A stretch of 64,000 bases of DNA from NCBI GenBank assembly GCA_002354655.1, contig DELY01000044.1:9395-73394 (forward strand), written 5' to 3'. Origin of the DNA: Pseudomonas sp. UBA2684. Its GTDB lineage: Bacteria > Pseudomonadota > Gammaproteobacteria > Pseudomonadales > Pseudomonadaceae. Every line of letters starts with the position of its first letter. The first letter of the stretch is position 1. Both the position numbers and the translations under genes were made by a program. The notes beneath the pieces are model-generated. The model was not told the origin of the DNA, did no database searches, and saw only the letters and a program-made list of their open reading frames with translations. Positions 27,231 to 36,508 of this stretch are shown piece after piece.

Positions 27231-27896
27231 ATGTATAAAATTTTAATTGCCGACGACCATCCGCTGTTTCGCGAGGCGATCCATAACGTCATCAGTGATG
27301 GTTTTCCGGGCAGCAACATCATGGAAACCGCCGACCTCGACAGCGCCCTGGCCATGACCCTGGAGCATGACGACCTCGACCTGATTCTGCTCGACCTGAA
27401 CATGCCCGGCATGCACGGTCTCAACGGCCTGATCAACCTGCGCAACGAGGCGCCCACCATTCCCGTGGTGATCGTTTCCGCCGAGCAGGACAAACAGATC
27501 GTCCTGCAAGCCATCACCTACGGCGCCGTCGGCTTTATCACCAAGTCCTCGCCGCGGGTGCAAATGACCGACGCCATCCAGCAGATCCTCAACGGCAACG
27601 TCTACCTGCCGCCGGATATCATTCGCACGCAGAAAAGCAGCTCGCAGCGTAGCCACTCGGAGCACCACAGCTTCCCTCCCGAACTGCTGCAAGCCCTGAC
27701 CCGCAAACAACTGCTGGTGTTGGAGCGCATGACCAAAGGCGAATCCAACAAACAGATCGCCTACAGCCTGGACATCGCCGAAACCACGGTCAAAGCCCAC
27801 GTCTCGGCGATCCTGCGCAAACTCAATGTGCATAACCGGGTGCAGGCGATTCTGTCGGCGGGTGATATTGATTTCGCGGCGTACTTACGGCGCTAA
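27231..27896 (+). CDS. erbR: LuxR-family response regulator PedR1/ErbR (AgmR)
   Basis: The 221-residue regulator has a receiver domain with Asp55 ([10 protein letters not shown]) and a LuxR helix-turn-helix ([43 protein letters not shown]). Length and neighbours match AgmR/ErbR of P. aeruginosa (PA1978) and PedR1 of P. putida, master activators of ethanol oxidation genes. It lies 66 bases after the rhodanese gene and converges with the hybrid kinase gene. It is one of two candidates to bind the dyad sites of this locus. Confidence 0.9.
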   Translation: MYKILIADDHPLFREAIHNVISDGFPGSNIMETADLDSALAMTLEHDDLDLILLDLNMPGMHGLNGLINLRNEAPTIPVVIVSAEQDKQIVLQAITYGAVGFITKSSPRVQMTDAIQQILNGNVYLPPDIIRTQKSSSQRSHSEHHSFPPELLQALTRKQLLVLERMTKGESNKQIAYSLDIAETTVKAHVSAILRKLNVHNRVQAILSAGDIDFAAYLRR

Positions 27897-27991
27897 GGAA
27901 CAGGCCATGTCGGCGCGCTGCGAGGGTATTTCGCAGCCGTAACACGCACGATGGGTATCGCTGCGCCCAAGTACAACGCCGCACTCGGCCC

Positions 27992-28059
27992 GTAGGATGG
28001 ATTAGGCGCACCGCAATACAACGCCAGCGACACAGCCAACGCGCCGTAACCCATCAATG
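27992..28059. repeat. degenerate copy of the GTAGG..../AACCCA palindromic repeat
   Basis: GTAGGATGGATTAGGCGCA and GCGCCGTAACCCATCAATG form imperfect inverted ends like the element in the pqqC-pqqD spacer, here between two convergent genes. Confidence 0.5.
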
Positions 28060-28066
28060 CTCGGCT

Positions 28067-30709
28067 TTACCCATCGCTGCCCCGCTCCAACAAATGACTC
28101 ATCGCGGTCTTCAGTTTCATCGGCCGGACCGGCTTGTGCATCAGGGTATGGCCGAGTTCGCGCATCTGTTGCTTGAGTTCGTTGCTGTAGTTGGCGGTGA
28201 TCATCAGCGCCGGTAGCGGTGTGCTGCGACGAGCGTTGATCTGCGCTACGGCGTCGACACCATTGTGGCCGTCGTCGAGGTGGTAATCGGCGATCAGCAG
28301 GTCGGCATCGGCGTGGTAGTTGTCGACCTGGCGCGCCAGGTCTTCTTCCGACAGCGCGGTGACCACCTGGCAGCCCCAGGTTTCCAGCAACGTGCGCATG
28401 CCGGCGCAGATCGCCGCGTCGTTATCCAGCACCCAGATTCGCGAACCGCTGAGCCGTTCGATCAGCAGATCCGGCGCATCGTTGACCGCGCGGGCCGGTG
28501 GTGCGCGCTTGGTCAGCGGCACTTCGATGGCGAACATCGAGCCTTTGCCCAGTTGCGATGACACGCGAATCCGATGGCCGAGCATGCGCGCGATCTTGTC
28601 GACGATGGCCAGCCCCAGGCCGAGGCCACGGTCCTGTTTGCGGTGGGTAACGTCGCCGCGCTTGAACTCCTGGAAGATCTCGCCGAGCTTGTCGTCGGCA
28701 ATCCCGATACCGGTGTCCCAGACCTCGATGGACAGGCTCTGCCGGCGCCGGCGGCAGCCGAGCAGGATGCGCCCGTGCGGGGTGTAGCGAATGGCGTTAC
28801 TGAGCAGGTTGCGCAGAATCCGCGCGAGCAACTGGATGTCACTGCGCACCAGCGCCGAGCTCGGCAGAAAATCCAGGTGCAGGCCTTCGCTACCGGCGAT
28901 CTGGTGGTATTCGGCGGCAAGGTTTTCCAGTAATTCGCTGACCGCGAACGGCGCGATATCCGCTTTGATCACCCCGGCATCCAGCTTGGAGATGTCCACC
29001 AGGGTGCCGAGCAGGCTTTCCACATCCTCCAACGAGTTGCTGACGTTGCGCACCAGCGCGGCGCTGCCGGCCAGCTCGCGTTTTTCCAGCAGCGCGCTGG
29101 TGAACAGGCGGGCGGCGTTGAGCGGTTGCAGCAGGTCATGGCTGACCGCGGCGAGGAACTTGGTTTTTGACAGGTTGGCCTGCTCGGCTTCTCCCTTGGC
29201 CTCGCGCAAGCGCGCTTCCATCTGCGCGCGCTCGTCGATTTCGCGGCGCAGCTGGTTGTTCAGCTCGGTCAGTTCGGTGGTGCGTTCGCGCACCCGCTGC
29301 TCCAGGTGTTGGTACGCCTGGTGCAGCGCTTCGGCGGTGCGCCGACGCTCGGTGATATCGCGGATCAGCACGAAGATCCCCACCACTTCGCCACTGATCT
29401 GCCGGTTCGGCACGTAGGAACGCAGCATGTAGCGCTCCTGGCCAATGTGGTTGGTCTCGGCCACTTCGAAGGTCACGCTCTCGCCGGACAATGCCCGCTC
29501 GATATACGGCTCCAGGCGTCGACAATGCTCTGCGCTGTGCACTTCGCGCAGGCTCTGGCCAAGCATCGCGCCACGCGGCCAGCAGTACCATTCCTCATAC
29601 ACCTTGTTGGTGAACTCGTAGACCTGCTCGGCGCTGAGGTAGGCGATCAGCGCCGGTACGTGGTCGGTGATCAGGCGAATCCAACGCTCGCTTTCGCTCA
29701 GCGCCTCGGCATGCCGGTAGCGCTCGGTGATATCGGTGAAGGTGTTGACGAAGCCGCCGGTGGGCAGCGCATGGGTGCGCACTTCGAGCATGCGCCCGTC
29801 GAACAGGCGCTGCTCCAGCTCCTCGATCGGCTTGCCGGCGGCGTCGCAACTCTTGGGGGTCAGCAGCTGCAACTCGCTGTCGGCCATGACTTCGGCGAAC
29901 GGCCGGTGGGCGTTGATCGGCGCCAAGCCGCAGAGATCGAGGAAACGGTGGTTCCACAGCTCCAGCTGACCGTCGGCGTTGACCATGGCCATGCCTTGCG
30001 AGAGGTTGTCCATGGCGCGTTGCAGCAGGCGCGATTTCTGCGCCAGGGCCTGTTCGCGGCGCAGGGTTTCGTTGAGTTTGACCTCGGTGATGTCGGTGTA
30101 GAGGATCACCAGCCCGCCTTCGCGGGTCGGCCGTTCGCTGACCTGCACCCAGCGCCCGTCCTGCAAGCGGTAGAGCATGTGTTCGTCGCGGTTGCTGCGC
30201 TGCTCTTCAACCACCAGGCCGGTACTTTTGGTCAGGCGCTTGATTTCCGCCAACCGCGTGCCACTGCCGATGCGCGCACGGCTGCCGGCCCAGAACGATT
30301 TGAAGCGGCTGTTGAACAGCACGATGCGTTGCTCGCTGTCGAACAGCACGAAGGCATCGGAGATGCTCTCGATGGCGTCGATCAGGTGCTGGTGTGCGGT
30401 TTCCGCACGCAGGCGCGCGTCGCTGAGCAGGTGGTTGCTGGACTTCAGCTCGGCCATGGCCTGGTTCAAGGCATCGGTGCGCTCGCGCACTTGTTCGGCG
30501 AGCACCACCGAATGCTGGAAGGCGGCGTAGGAGTCGTCGCCGCGCGAGTGCACCGACTCGACCCGCTCGATCAGCGCGGTATTGATTCGCTTGAGTTTGT
30601 GGTTTTCACGCTCGAGCTGGTGGCAGCGGGCTTGCAGCTCAGCGACAGCCACTTCGACCCGGGCGGCCAATGGCAACTCCGGTGAAGGTCTGGTTGATGT
30701 GCATACCAT
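28067..30709 (-). CDS. multi-PAS hybrid sensor histidine kinase (NahK/ErcS'-like)
   Basis: The 880-residue soluble protein has an N-terminal coiled coil (about 15-60), three PAS domains (about 110-220, 225-345 and 350-470, the last with a PAC motif), another coiled coil, a HisKA domain (FLAAVSHDLLQPLNAARLF), an HATPase domain (DRGLGLGLAIVDKIARML) and a C-terminal receiver domain (DLLIADYHLDDGHNG). In P. aeruginosa the equivalent PA1976 (NahK/ErcS') sits next to nosP and near erbR. The start at 30709 has GGAGAG seven bases upstream and overlaps the end of the nosP-like gene by 71 bases. Confidence 0.88.
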   Translation of the reverse strand: MVCTSTRPSPELPLAARVEVAVAELQARCHQLERENHKLKRINTALIERVESVHSRGDDSYAAFQHSVVLAEQVRERTDALNQAMAELKSSNHLLSDARLRAETAHQHLIDAIESISDAFVLFDSEQRIVLFNSRFKSFWAGSRARIGSGTRLAEIKRLTKSTGLVVEEQRSNRDEHMLYRLQDGRWVQVSERPTREGGLVILYTDITEVKLNETLRREQALAQKSRLLQRAMDNLSQGMAMVNADGQLELWNHRFLDLCGLAPINAHRPFAEVMADSELQLLTPKSCDAAGKPIEELEQRLFDGRMLEVRTHALPTGGFVNTFTDITERYRHAEALSESERWIRLITDHVPALIAYLSAEQVYEFTNKVYEEWYCWPRGAMLGQSLREVHSAEHCRRLEPYIERALSGESVTFEVAETNHIGQERYMLRSYVPNRQISGEVVGIFVLIRDITERRRTAEALHQAYQHLEQRVRERTTELTELNNQLRREIDERAQMEARLREAKGEAEQANLSKTKFLAAVSHDLLQPLNAARLFTSALLEKRELAGSAALVRNVSNSLEDVESLLGTLVDISKLDAGVIKADIAPFAVSELLENLAAEYHQIAGSEGLHLDFLPSSALVRSDIQLLARILRNLLSNAIRYTPHGRILLGCRRRRQSLSIEVWDTGIGIADDKLGEIFQEFKRGDVTHRKQDRGLGLGLAIVDKIARMLGHRIRVSSQLGKGSMFAIEVPLTKRAPPARAVNDAPDLLIERLSGSRIWVLDNDAAICAGMRTLLETWGCQVVTALSEEDLARQVDNYHADADLLIADYHLDDGHNGVDAVAQINARRSTPLPALMITANYSNELKQQMRELGHTLMHKPVRPMKLKTAMSHLLERGSDG

Positions 30710-31814
30710 TGAACTGCTCTCCGTAGGTGTTGAAACCTATAACTTGCTGACTGCGCAGAAAGCTCGAAACCGGCTCGACGCCGCCGTCATCCTCGATTTC
30801 CAGGCGCCGCAGAAAACAGTCGCAGCCGATGGTCAGCAACAGTGGCCCGAGGCGTTCGTGCAGGCCGTCGAATACGCCTTGCAGATTGGGCAGTAACGGC
30901 CCCGGCTGCATGGCGGTGAGGACGATGCCGTTCTCCACCGCGCAGTAGAAACTCAAGCTCAGGTCCGCGTTGACCCGCTGAATCGAGCGCACGTAATACT
31001 GCTCGCTGATCCGCACCGCCAACGGGTGCGCGGCGAACACCCGATGATCCAGCGCCGCCAGCGGCACCCCGATCAACTCGGCGTACTCCTGCGCCGCCGG
31101 CGCGGCGTTCAGCTCATACACGCGCCGGCTGGCGCTGTCGGCCCGGGTGACCACCAGCTTTTCGCCGCACGGCAGAATGTGGTGGGTGCTGAACACCTCG
31201 AAATCCAGCCAGGTGTTGAACAACACCACCACTGCCGCGCCGGTGTGGAACTGCCCGCCGTAATAGACATGCGTATGGGTCAGGTGGTTGTCGTCGCCCG
31301 CCGAGCCGCCGAAGTGCGGAATGCTGCCCAAGGCCGCGCTGAGCGCGCCGAGCACCACCTCTTCGCGGCTGGACAAACCATCGAGCAAGGTCAGGGCGAA
31401 GCTGTGGCCCTTGATCGAGGCCAGCTCGTTGTTGCGGCAATCCTTGACCAGCCGCTCGACCAGTTGCTGGGCGTCGATCAGGCTGAAGCGCTCCATTTCA
31501 TCGATCAGCGCGCTGGCGATGGAGAAGCTGCGGTGATCGAAGCCCACCGCGCTGACGCAGCCACGGCCATAGCCTTGCGGGGTGATTTCGCCGGCGCTGG
31601 TGCAACCGATCAGGTTGACCCCGCCAAAGTACTGATCGAGTGCCTCGCCGAGGCCTTGCAGGTCATATTCGGCGGAGCAGAAGAACAACACGAAGCCCAG
31701 GTGTGGATGGATCAGCTGGCGGGCCAGGTCCTGCGCCACCAGTTCGACATCGGTGGCACAAGACATGGCAGTTACGACGCCTTCAGTCAGTTCCCGCTGC
31801 ATAACGTGCCCCAT
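30639..31814 (-). CDS. nosP: FIST-domain protein, NosP-like nitric oxide sensor
   Basis: The 391-residue protein consists of FIST_N and FIST_C domains (LGFVLFFCSAEYDLQGLGEAL, LIGCTSAGEITPQGYGRG, GGSAGDDNHLTHTHVYYGGQ). NosP proteins are haem-binding NO sensors that regulate the adjacent kinase NahK, and this gene overlaps the NahK-like kinase gene. Several His lie in the central DDNHLTHTHVYY segment; I cannot say which would bind haem. An alternative start is Met5. A divergent dyad box lies 75 bases upstream. Confidence 0.8.
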   Translation of the reverse strand: MGHVMQRELTEGVVTAMSCATDVELVAQDLARQLIHPHLGFVLFFCSAEYDLQGLGEALDQYFGGVNLIGCTSAGEITPQGYGRGCVSAVGFDHRSFSIASALIDEMERFSLIDAQQLVERLVKDCRNNELASIKGHSFALTLLDGLSSREEVVLGALSAALGSIPHFGGSAGDDNHLTHTHVYYGGQFHTGAAVVVLFNTWLDFEVFSTHHILPCGEKLVVTRADSASRRVYELNAAPAAQEYAELIGVPLAALDHRVFAAHPLAVRISEQYYVRSIQRVNADLSLSFYCAVENGIVLTAMQPGPLLPNLQGVFDGLHERLGPLLLTIGCDCFLRRLEIEDDGGVEPVSSFLRSQQVIGFNTYGEQFNGMHINQTFTGVAIGRPGRSGCR

Positions 31815-31888
31815 GCAAAAGCCTACTGGTCATAGGGGATTCTACGAAGCTAACCCGCCACCCCCCATCCAACTTGAGTAGCGCCGGG

Positions 31889-31903
31889 CTAGTTCCTAAG
31901 TAG
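31889..31903. promoter_or_regulatory. putative response-regulator box upstream of the nosP-like gene
   Basis: CTAGTTCCTAAGTAG is a dyad matching 12 of 15 bases of the pedE/pedF box CTAGTCCCTTGGTAG. Its centre differs (TAAG in place of TTGG), so it may be a weaker or different site. Confidence 0.4.
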
Positions 31904-32142
31904 CGGTGAGCACTTACGTACGGCGCCTGTGGGCGGGTTTATCCGCGTCCACAACAGCATGACGGCACAGGGACATCGCCATAGAAAAGGCTCTGTACCC
32001 GTTAACTGTTGATGCAGCCCGCCGTCACGTGGGAGCGGCTTTAGCCGCGAAAGATCTTCAGTTTTCAAAGATTTTCGCGGATAAATCCGCTCCCACAAAA
32101 GCGCGGCTTCTCCTGCAACATGTCACAGGGACATAGCCATAG

Positions 32143-32174
32143 AAAAAGCCGGACAGGGTTGCCTCTGCCCGGCT
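32143..32174 (-). terminator. rho-independent terminator of the porin gene
   Basis: An AGCCGG-CAG/CTG-CCGGCT stem with one mismatch is followed by five T on the minus strand, just after the porin stop codon. Confidence 0.8.
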
Positions 32175-32186
32175 CGGGTCGGCGCT

Positions 32187-33368
32187 TTACCAGCTCATCA
32201 CGGCGCCCACGGCGAAGGTGTCGGTGTCTTCACCCAGACCGCTGCCTTCGCTGGCATCGATCTGGTACTGGTTGTATTCGGCAACCAGTTTGAGGTTGTC
32301 GTTGATGGTGCGGAAGTACGCGACGCCACGCGTCTCGTAATCTGCCGCGCTGCCCAGGCCGTTGCCCTCATCCGAGGTCTCGCCATACGACAGGGCGAGG
32401 CGGTTCTTGCCCCAGGTGTAGGAGCCCTGTAGCAGGTAGCCATCGCTGTCGATCTCGCGCAGGGTGGCTTCGCCGGCATTGTTGGTGAAGAACGGGTTGA
32501 TGCCCTCGGCCTGGAAGCCGGAAGCGGTAACCGAGAAACCGGCCAGTTTGGCCTGCACGCCGTAGCCAAGGCCTTGCGAGGTCACCGAATCGACGCTGTT
32601 GTCGGTGTTTTCCGAGGTTTGGTAGGCACCGTTCAGCCAGGAGTAAACGGTCGCGCCGCCAAGGTCGAACTGGTAGCTGACTTCGGATTCGAAACGCGGC
32701 TCTTCCTGGTAGGACTTGCCGACCGCGCTGTCGTCGTTGGTGTCCACCGGGTCCATGATGCCGACCGCAAAACGCAGGCCTTCGGCCAGGTTGTTGTTGC
32801 GGTAGGTGATCTGCGAGGTCGGGAACGGGTACGGGTAGCCCGTGCCGATGTTGCCGAACGATACGCCGGTGCCATCGACCAGGCCCAGGGTGTCGCTGAC
32901 GTTGCCATAACCGGCCAACAGTTCGTCGAGGAAGATGTTGGAGCGCGAGAACAGGCCGAAATCCTTGCCCACCAGCACTTCGCCCCACTCCCCGGCCACG
33001 GTGCCGTAGAACTGCCGAACGTCGATGGCGGTATCGGTACCGTTGGTCTCGCTGTCGTTGATCGTGACCCAGAAGGAAGAGCGGCCGCCCAGCTTCAGAT
33101 CATCCATCTGCTTACCGAAGTTGAAACCGATCCAGTTCGGCAAAAAGCCCATCTTTACCCGTGACTGGCGCCGGTCGAACTGCTCGCCCTCACGGTCGAC
33201 ATCGCTGTTCACGTAGAAGGCATTGATATAGCCGTCGGTGGAAAACGTGGTGTCGTCCTGGTCATACAGAACGATTTCGGCAGCCGCTTGCTGGGCCGTA
33301 AGCAACGCTACGGCGGTAGTCAAAGCCAGAGGCAGAAATCGGGTGTTGGCGATCTTGTTGTTGTGCAT
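32187..33368 (-). CDS. outer-membrane porin
   Basis: The 393-residue protein has a signal peptide (LALTTAVALLTAQQAAAE) and a repeated amphipathic beta-strand pattern ending in an aromatic C-terminal residue (AVGAVMSW), as required for outer-membrane assembly. It resembles general trimeric porins (DGYINAFYVNSDVDREGEQFDRRQSRVKMGF, YRNNNLAEGLRFAVGIM). Its position next to the ethanol locus suggests solute entry for that pathway, but this is inference. It is monocistronic with its own terminator. Confidence 0.82.
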   Translation of the reverse strand: MHNNKIANTRFLPLALTTAVALLTAQQAAAEIVLYDQDDTTFSTDGYINAFYVNSDVDREGEQFDRRQSRVKMGFLPNWIGFNFGKQMDDLKLGGRSSFWVTINDSETNGTDTAIDVRQFYGTVAGEWGEVLVGKDFGLFSRSNIFLDELLAGYGNVSDTLGLVDGTGVSFGNIGTGYPYPFPTSQITYRNNNLAEGLRFAVGIMDPVDTNDDSAVGKSYQEEPRFESEVSYQFDLGGATVYSWLNGAYQTSENTDNSVDSVTSQGLGYGVQAKLAGFSVTASGFQAEGINPFFTNNAGEATLREIDSDGYLLQGSYTWGKNRLALSYGETSDEGNGLGSAADYETRGVAYFRTINDNLKLVAEYNQYQIDASEGSGLGEDTDTFAVGAVMSW

Positions 33369-33789
33369 AACGCTCTCCGCTGGGTGGGACGACCGTCAAG
33401 GTCTGTCGGGTCGGAGGCGATTATCGAAAAGCGTCGGTACAGGCTAAACGCTGCTATAGCACTGGTTGACTGCTGCTTTGGCCTGGCGCGCAGACGCCTG
33501 TAATAAGGCGTAAGACGGGGCCACCCACAAGGAAGCAAGCCGAAGGTCGTAACGGTTCTAGTCCGCACGCAGCAAGACTGGCCAAGCGCTCTGGCGAGCG
33601 GAACCCAACAAGGTAAAAATGGCCAGGGGCGCGGTTTAAAGCGCGAAACAGCGACAGGTTTGGAGGATTAGACGCCGTGCGCTAGCTGTCTGGCCGCGAG
33701 CGCTTTGGGCTGCTGCACGCGGCCTCAACAGCTCGCGGTCAAGAGCGCGCCCAAAAAGCGAAAGGGTAAAACGGTAAACCCCAGGTAAC
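33369..33789. other. intergenic region with a degenerate REP
   Basis: I see no gene in these 421 bases. A degraded REP-like palindrome (GCGAGCGC... and AGCTCGCGGTCAAGAGCGC) lies near 33695-33755. The porin promoter should be at its left end. Confidence 0.4.
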
Positions 33790-36327
33790 TCAGCTCGGCG
33801 ACCAGCCGCCGTCTGCGGGGCACGCCGCGTTGGCCAGCACCCGCGAGGCAGCGTGTCCCTCGCTGAGTTGGCGCTGGGCGTGCAGCAGGTGTGCGAGGGA
33901 AAAACCGTCGAGCGCCTGCTGCAACGCGTCAACATGGCCTGCTGGCAAACCGGCCAGGTGCAGCTGCCAGTGCTGTTCGGCCATATCCTCTGGGCTATGG
34001 GCCTGCGCGAGCAGTTGCTGTTGCAGCTCGGCAGCGTTTAGCGCCACGTGAGCCTCGCCCAAAGCAGCCAGGGCTGCGCCTTGAGCCTGCACAAACGCCT
34101 CGATGTGCCGAACAATCTCAGCGGCCGACGCATGCGGCGACTGCACCGCGAAGAGAACCCCGCGCTGCCCGAGAACCTGGCGAAACCCGCAGAACAGCGC
34201 ATAACCCAATTGCAGTTCGCTGCGCAGGCGCTGGAAAAAGGCGTCTTGATACAACCCCGCCAATAGGCGCCAGCCCGCTTCAGTAGCCGCATCCGACGCG
34301 GGTTGTGGGCAGAACAGCAAGAGTGCCGACTCGCTGGCCGCAATGGCGGCGTCCTGCCAGTAACGACCGGCCCGCTGCGGCGCCTGCGGGATGGACGCCG
34401 GTAACGGCAAAATCGCCCGGAACAGCCGTTCGACCTCGCCCTGCCCGGCCGGCGACAGCCCAACGCCCAAGCCTTCCAGGCGCGCCTCTCGGCACAGACG
34501 CGGCCATTGCCCGGCAGTCCACGTCGAATGCTGGCCGGGCGAGCGCTCGAACAGCTCGGGCAACCGTCGCAGCAACTGCCGAATCGGCATCTCTGCCTGC
34601 GCCGCAGGCTCGCCTGCTGCGCAGGCATCGAACAGCACTGACAGCAACAGCGTCGCCACCTGGGGCAGGCGCGCCGCCGGGCCTTGCAACGACCACTGCA
34701 ACTGAGCGCACTGAGCCGATACCTGCAAGGCAACACCGACCTGCGCCGCATCGAGTTGCACCGCGCGCAGCGCCGCCTCCGCGAATGCCAGCAGATGCGC
34801 AGCCGGCACGTGCTCGGCCAGGCAGCAGCGCCAGTGCATCGCGGCCTGCTGGTTAGCAGGCGGCGCGCAGAGCGGTCCAGGCAACCAGCGTATATGCGCG
34901 GCGCTGCCGAGAGCCGGCAGCACCATCGGTTGAGCGCTCATGAACGGGTTGGCGGCGGGCAGTTGCCACGCCCAGGCGCGGGCGGGCGCCGTGCCGGGCG
35001 GCTCTCGGCGCATGCGCAGAGCAAAACCGCCGGTGGGCCAACTCGCCACCGGCTCAGCACTGGCAAACAGGTTGATGGTGCGCGGCGCCATCTGCACCTG
35101 CTCCAGCACCGCGCGCACGGCGCAATAGCCCTTGGCGCTCAGGCCGGCCTGCGGGGGTCGGCCTAACGCCAGGCAATCCTGCCAGTAACGCGCCAGGCCC
35201 AAGGGGGCCAGGCTGTGCAAACGGTTGTTCTGTATTACGCGGTAGCGGACCTGCAACTCCGCCCAGTCGGCTTGGCCGGCAAAAAAGCGCAGCCAGTCCT
35301 GCAACGCCGCAGCAATCGCCGCGCGCGCAGGCGCGGCCTCATCGATACCGGTGAAACTCAACAGCCACAACGCCTGGCCGGCATGCCGATAGACCACCCG
35401 CGCCGCCAGCCCACGGCACAGCCCAACGGCGCGCAGCTGCGCCAGCAGACCACCCGCCGACGCCGAAACCAGCCAGGTATGCAGAAAATCCAGCGCCTCC
35501 TGCAACGGCCCGTCCTGAGCCGGCACAGGCAGCTCCAAGGCAAAACACAGCTGCAGGCTCGGCCCGCTCGTCGCTAACGTCATGCGCAATTGCTGCGCGC
35601 GCAGCGGCAACAGTGCGGCAGGCGGCAACGGCGCGGGCACTGCCGCACGCTCGAAACAGTCGCCATAACGCTGGGCCAGACCGAGCAGTTCATCGACCGA
35701 CTGCGGCCCGACCAACACCAACGATAACTGCGCCGCCTGATAGGCGCGGCGATGGAACGCTTTCAGCGCCTGCTGGAAAGCCGCGCACTCGACCGCCAAG
35801 GTGTCGCGATTACCCGCGTGAAACGCCGCAAAGCGATGCACCAACGGCAAGGCCTGGCCCAGCGCGGTGCTCAGCAGCGTATCGGCATCCTGGCTGCGGG
35901 CGAGAAACTCGGCATGCAGCACTTCGCGCTCGCGTAATTGCGCTGCTTCGTCCAGCAGCGGCCGGGCCAGCATATCCAGCAAGCGTGCCACGGCGGCGCC
36001 GAGCCTGTCTGCCGGCACCTCACAGAAATAATCGGTCTGCCGCGCCTGGGTCGACGCATTGACCTGCCCACCACACGCTTGCACGAAGGGCATCAGGCGC
36101 TGCTCGTGGGCAAAGCCTGCGCTACCGAGAAACAGCAGATGCTCAAGAAAATGCGCCAAGCCCGGGTACTCCGATGGCTCGTCATGGCTGCCCACGGCGA
36201 CACGCACACTGATCGCCGCTTTCCCCAGGCCCGGCTGACTGAGCGCCGCCACCTGCATGCCATTGGCCAGCCGCCGGCACTCGGGGAGCGCGGCGAGGGA
36301 TTCATCGCGAGGGACGCTAACGGACAT
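33790..36327 (-). CDS. pqqF: PqqF, M16-family zinc protease of PQQ biosynthesis
   Basis: The 845-residue protease has the inverted zinc motif HFLEH at residues 59-63 (GLAHFLEHLLFLGS) and the distal Glu-bearing helix (EREVLHAEFLARSQD). The C-terminal half is an inactive M16-like domain with a typical substrate-binding segment (RSELQLGYALFCGF). PqqF cleaves peptides around the PqqA crosslink. It is about 30 kb from pqqA-E; in several pseudomonads it precedes pqqA instead. It stands alone with no close neighbours on the same strand. Confidence 0.92.
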   Translation of the reverse strand: MSVSVPRDESLAALPECRRLANGMQVAALSQPGLGKAAISVRVAVGSHDEPSEYPGLAHFLEHLLFLGSAGFAHEQRLMPFVQACGGQVNASTQARQTDYFCEVPADRLGAAVARLLDMLARPLLDEAAQLREREVLHAEFLARSQDADTLLSTALGQALPLVHRFAAFHAGNRDTLAVECAAFQQALKAFHRRAYQAAQLSLVLVGPQSVDELLGLAQRYGDCFERAAVPAPLPPAALLPLRAQQLRMTLATSGPSLQLCFALELPVPAQDGPLQEALDFLHTWLVSASAGGLLAQLRAVGLCRGLAARVVYRHAGQALWLLSFTGIDEAAPARAAIAAALQDWLRFFAGQADWAELQVRYRVIQNNRLHSLAPLGLARYWQDCLALGRPPQAGLSAKGYCAVRAVLEQVQMAPRTINLFASAEPVASWPTGGFALRMRREPPGTAPARAWAWQLPAANPFMSAQPMVLPALGSAAHIRWLPGPLCAPPANQQAAMHWRCCLAEHVPAAHLLAFAEAALRAVQLDAAQVGVALQVSAQCAQLQWSLQGPAARLPQVATLLLSVLFDACAAGEPAAQAEMPIRQLLRRLPELFERSPGQHSTWTAGQWPRLCREARLEGLGVGLSPAGQGEVERLFRAILPLPASIPQAPQRAGRYWQDAAIAASESALLLFCPQPASDAATEAGWRLLAGLYQDAFFQRLRSELQLGYALFCGFRQVLGQRGVLFAVQSPHASAAEIVRHIEAFVQAQGAALAALGEAHVALNAAELQQQLLAQAHSPEDMAEQHWQLHLAGLPAGHVDALQQALDGFSLAHLLHAQRQLSEGHAASRVLANAACPADGGWSPS

Positions 36328-36508
36328 ACCTGGGCTGGACTCTGACGCAATTCGGCACCCTGAGCATCGATTGCCGGCACGGGCCGGGCAATAGTGCTTT
36401 GGATCTATTCGCCTGCATCCAAAGGCCTAACCGCAAGAGGCTGCACGACCGCCGCTGAGTGACGACAGCACCGGGCCTCTGCGTTGCCGGCTCAGGCTTA
36501 CGCCGCGC

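Larger units (their letters stand above)
31815..32186. repeat. repeat-rich gap between porin and nosP-like genes
   Basis: This gap holds an inverted REP pair at 32029-32098 (GTGGGAGCGGCTTTAGCCGC and its mate GCGGATAAATCCGCTCCCAC) and a diverged REP at 31927-31950. It also has a 25-base direct repeat, identical at 24 positions (CACAGGGACAT-GCCATAGAAAA-type), at 31966-31990 and 32124-32148. No gene is visible. Confidence 0.7.

Noticed and set aside
29306-30685. 459-codon open frame antisense to the hybrid kinase
   Set aside because: It covers PAS-domain coding sequence on the other strand and has no protein-like motif.
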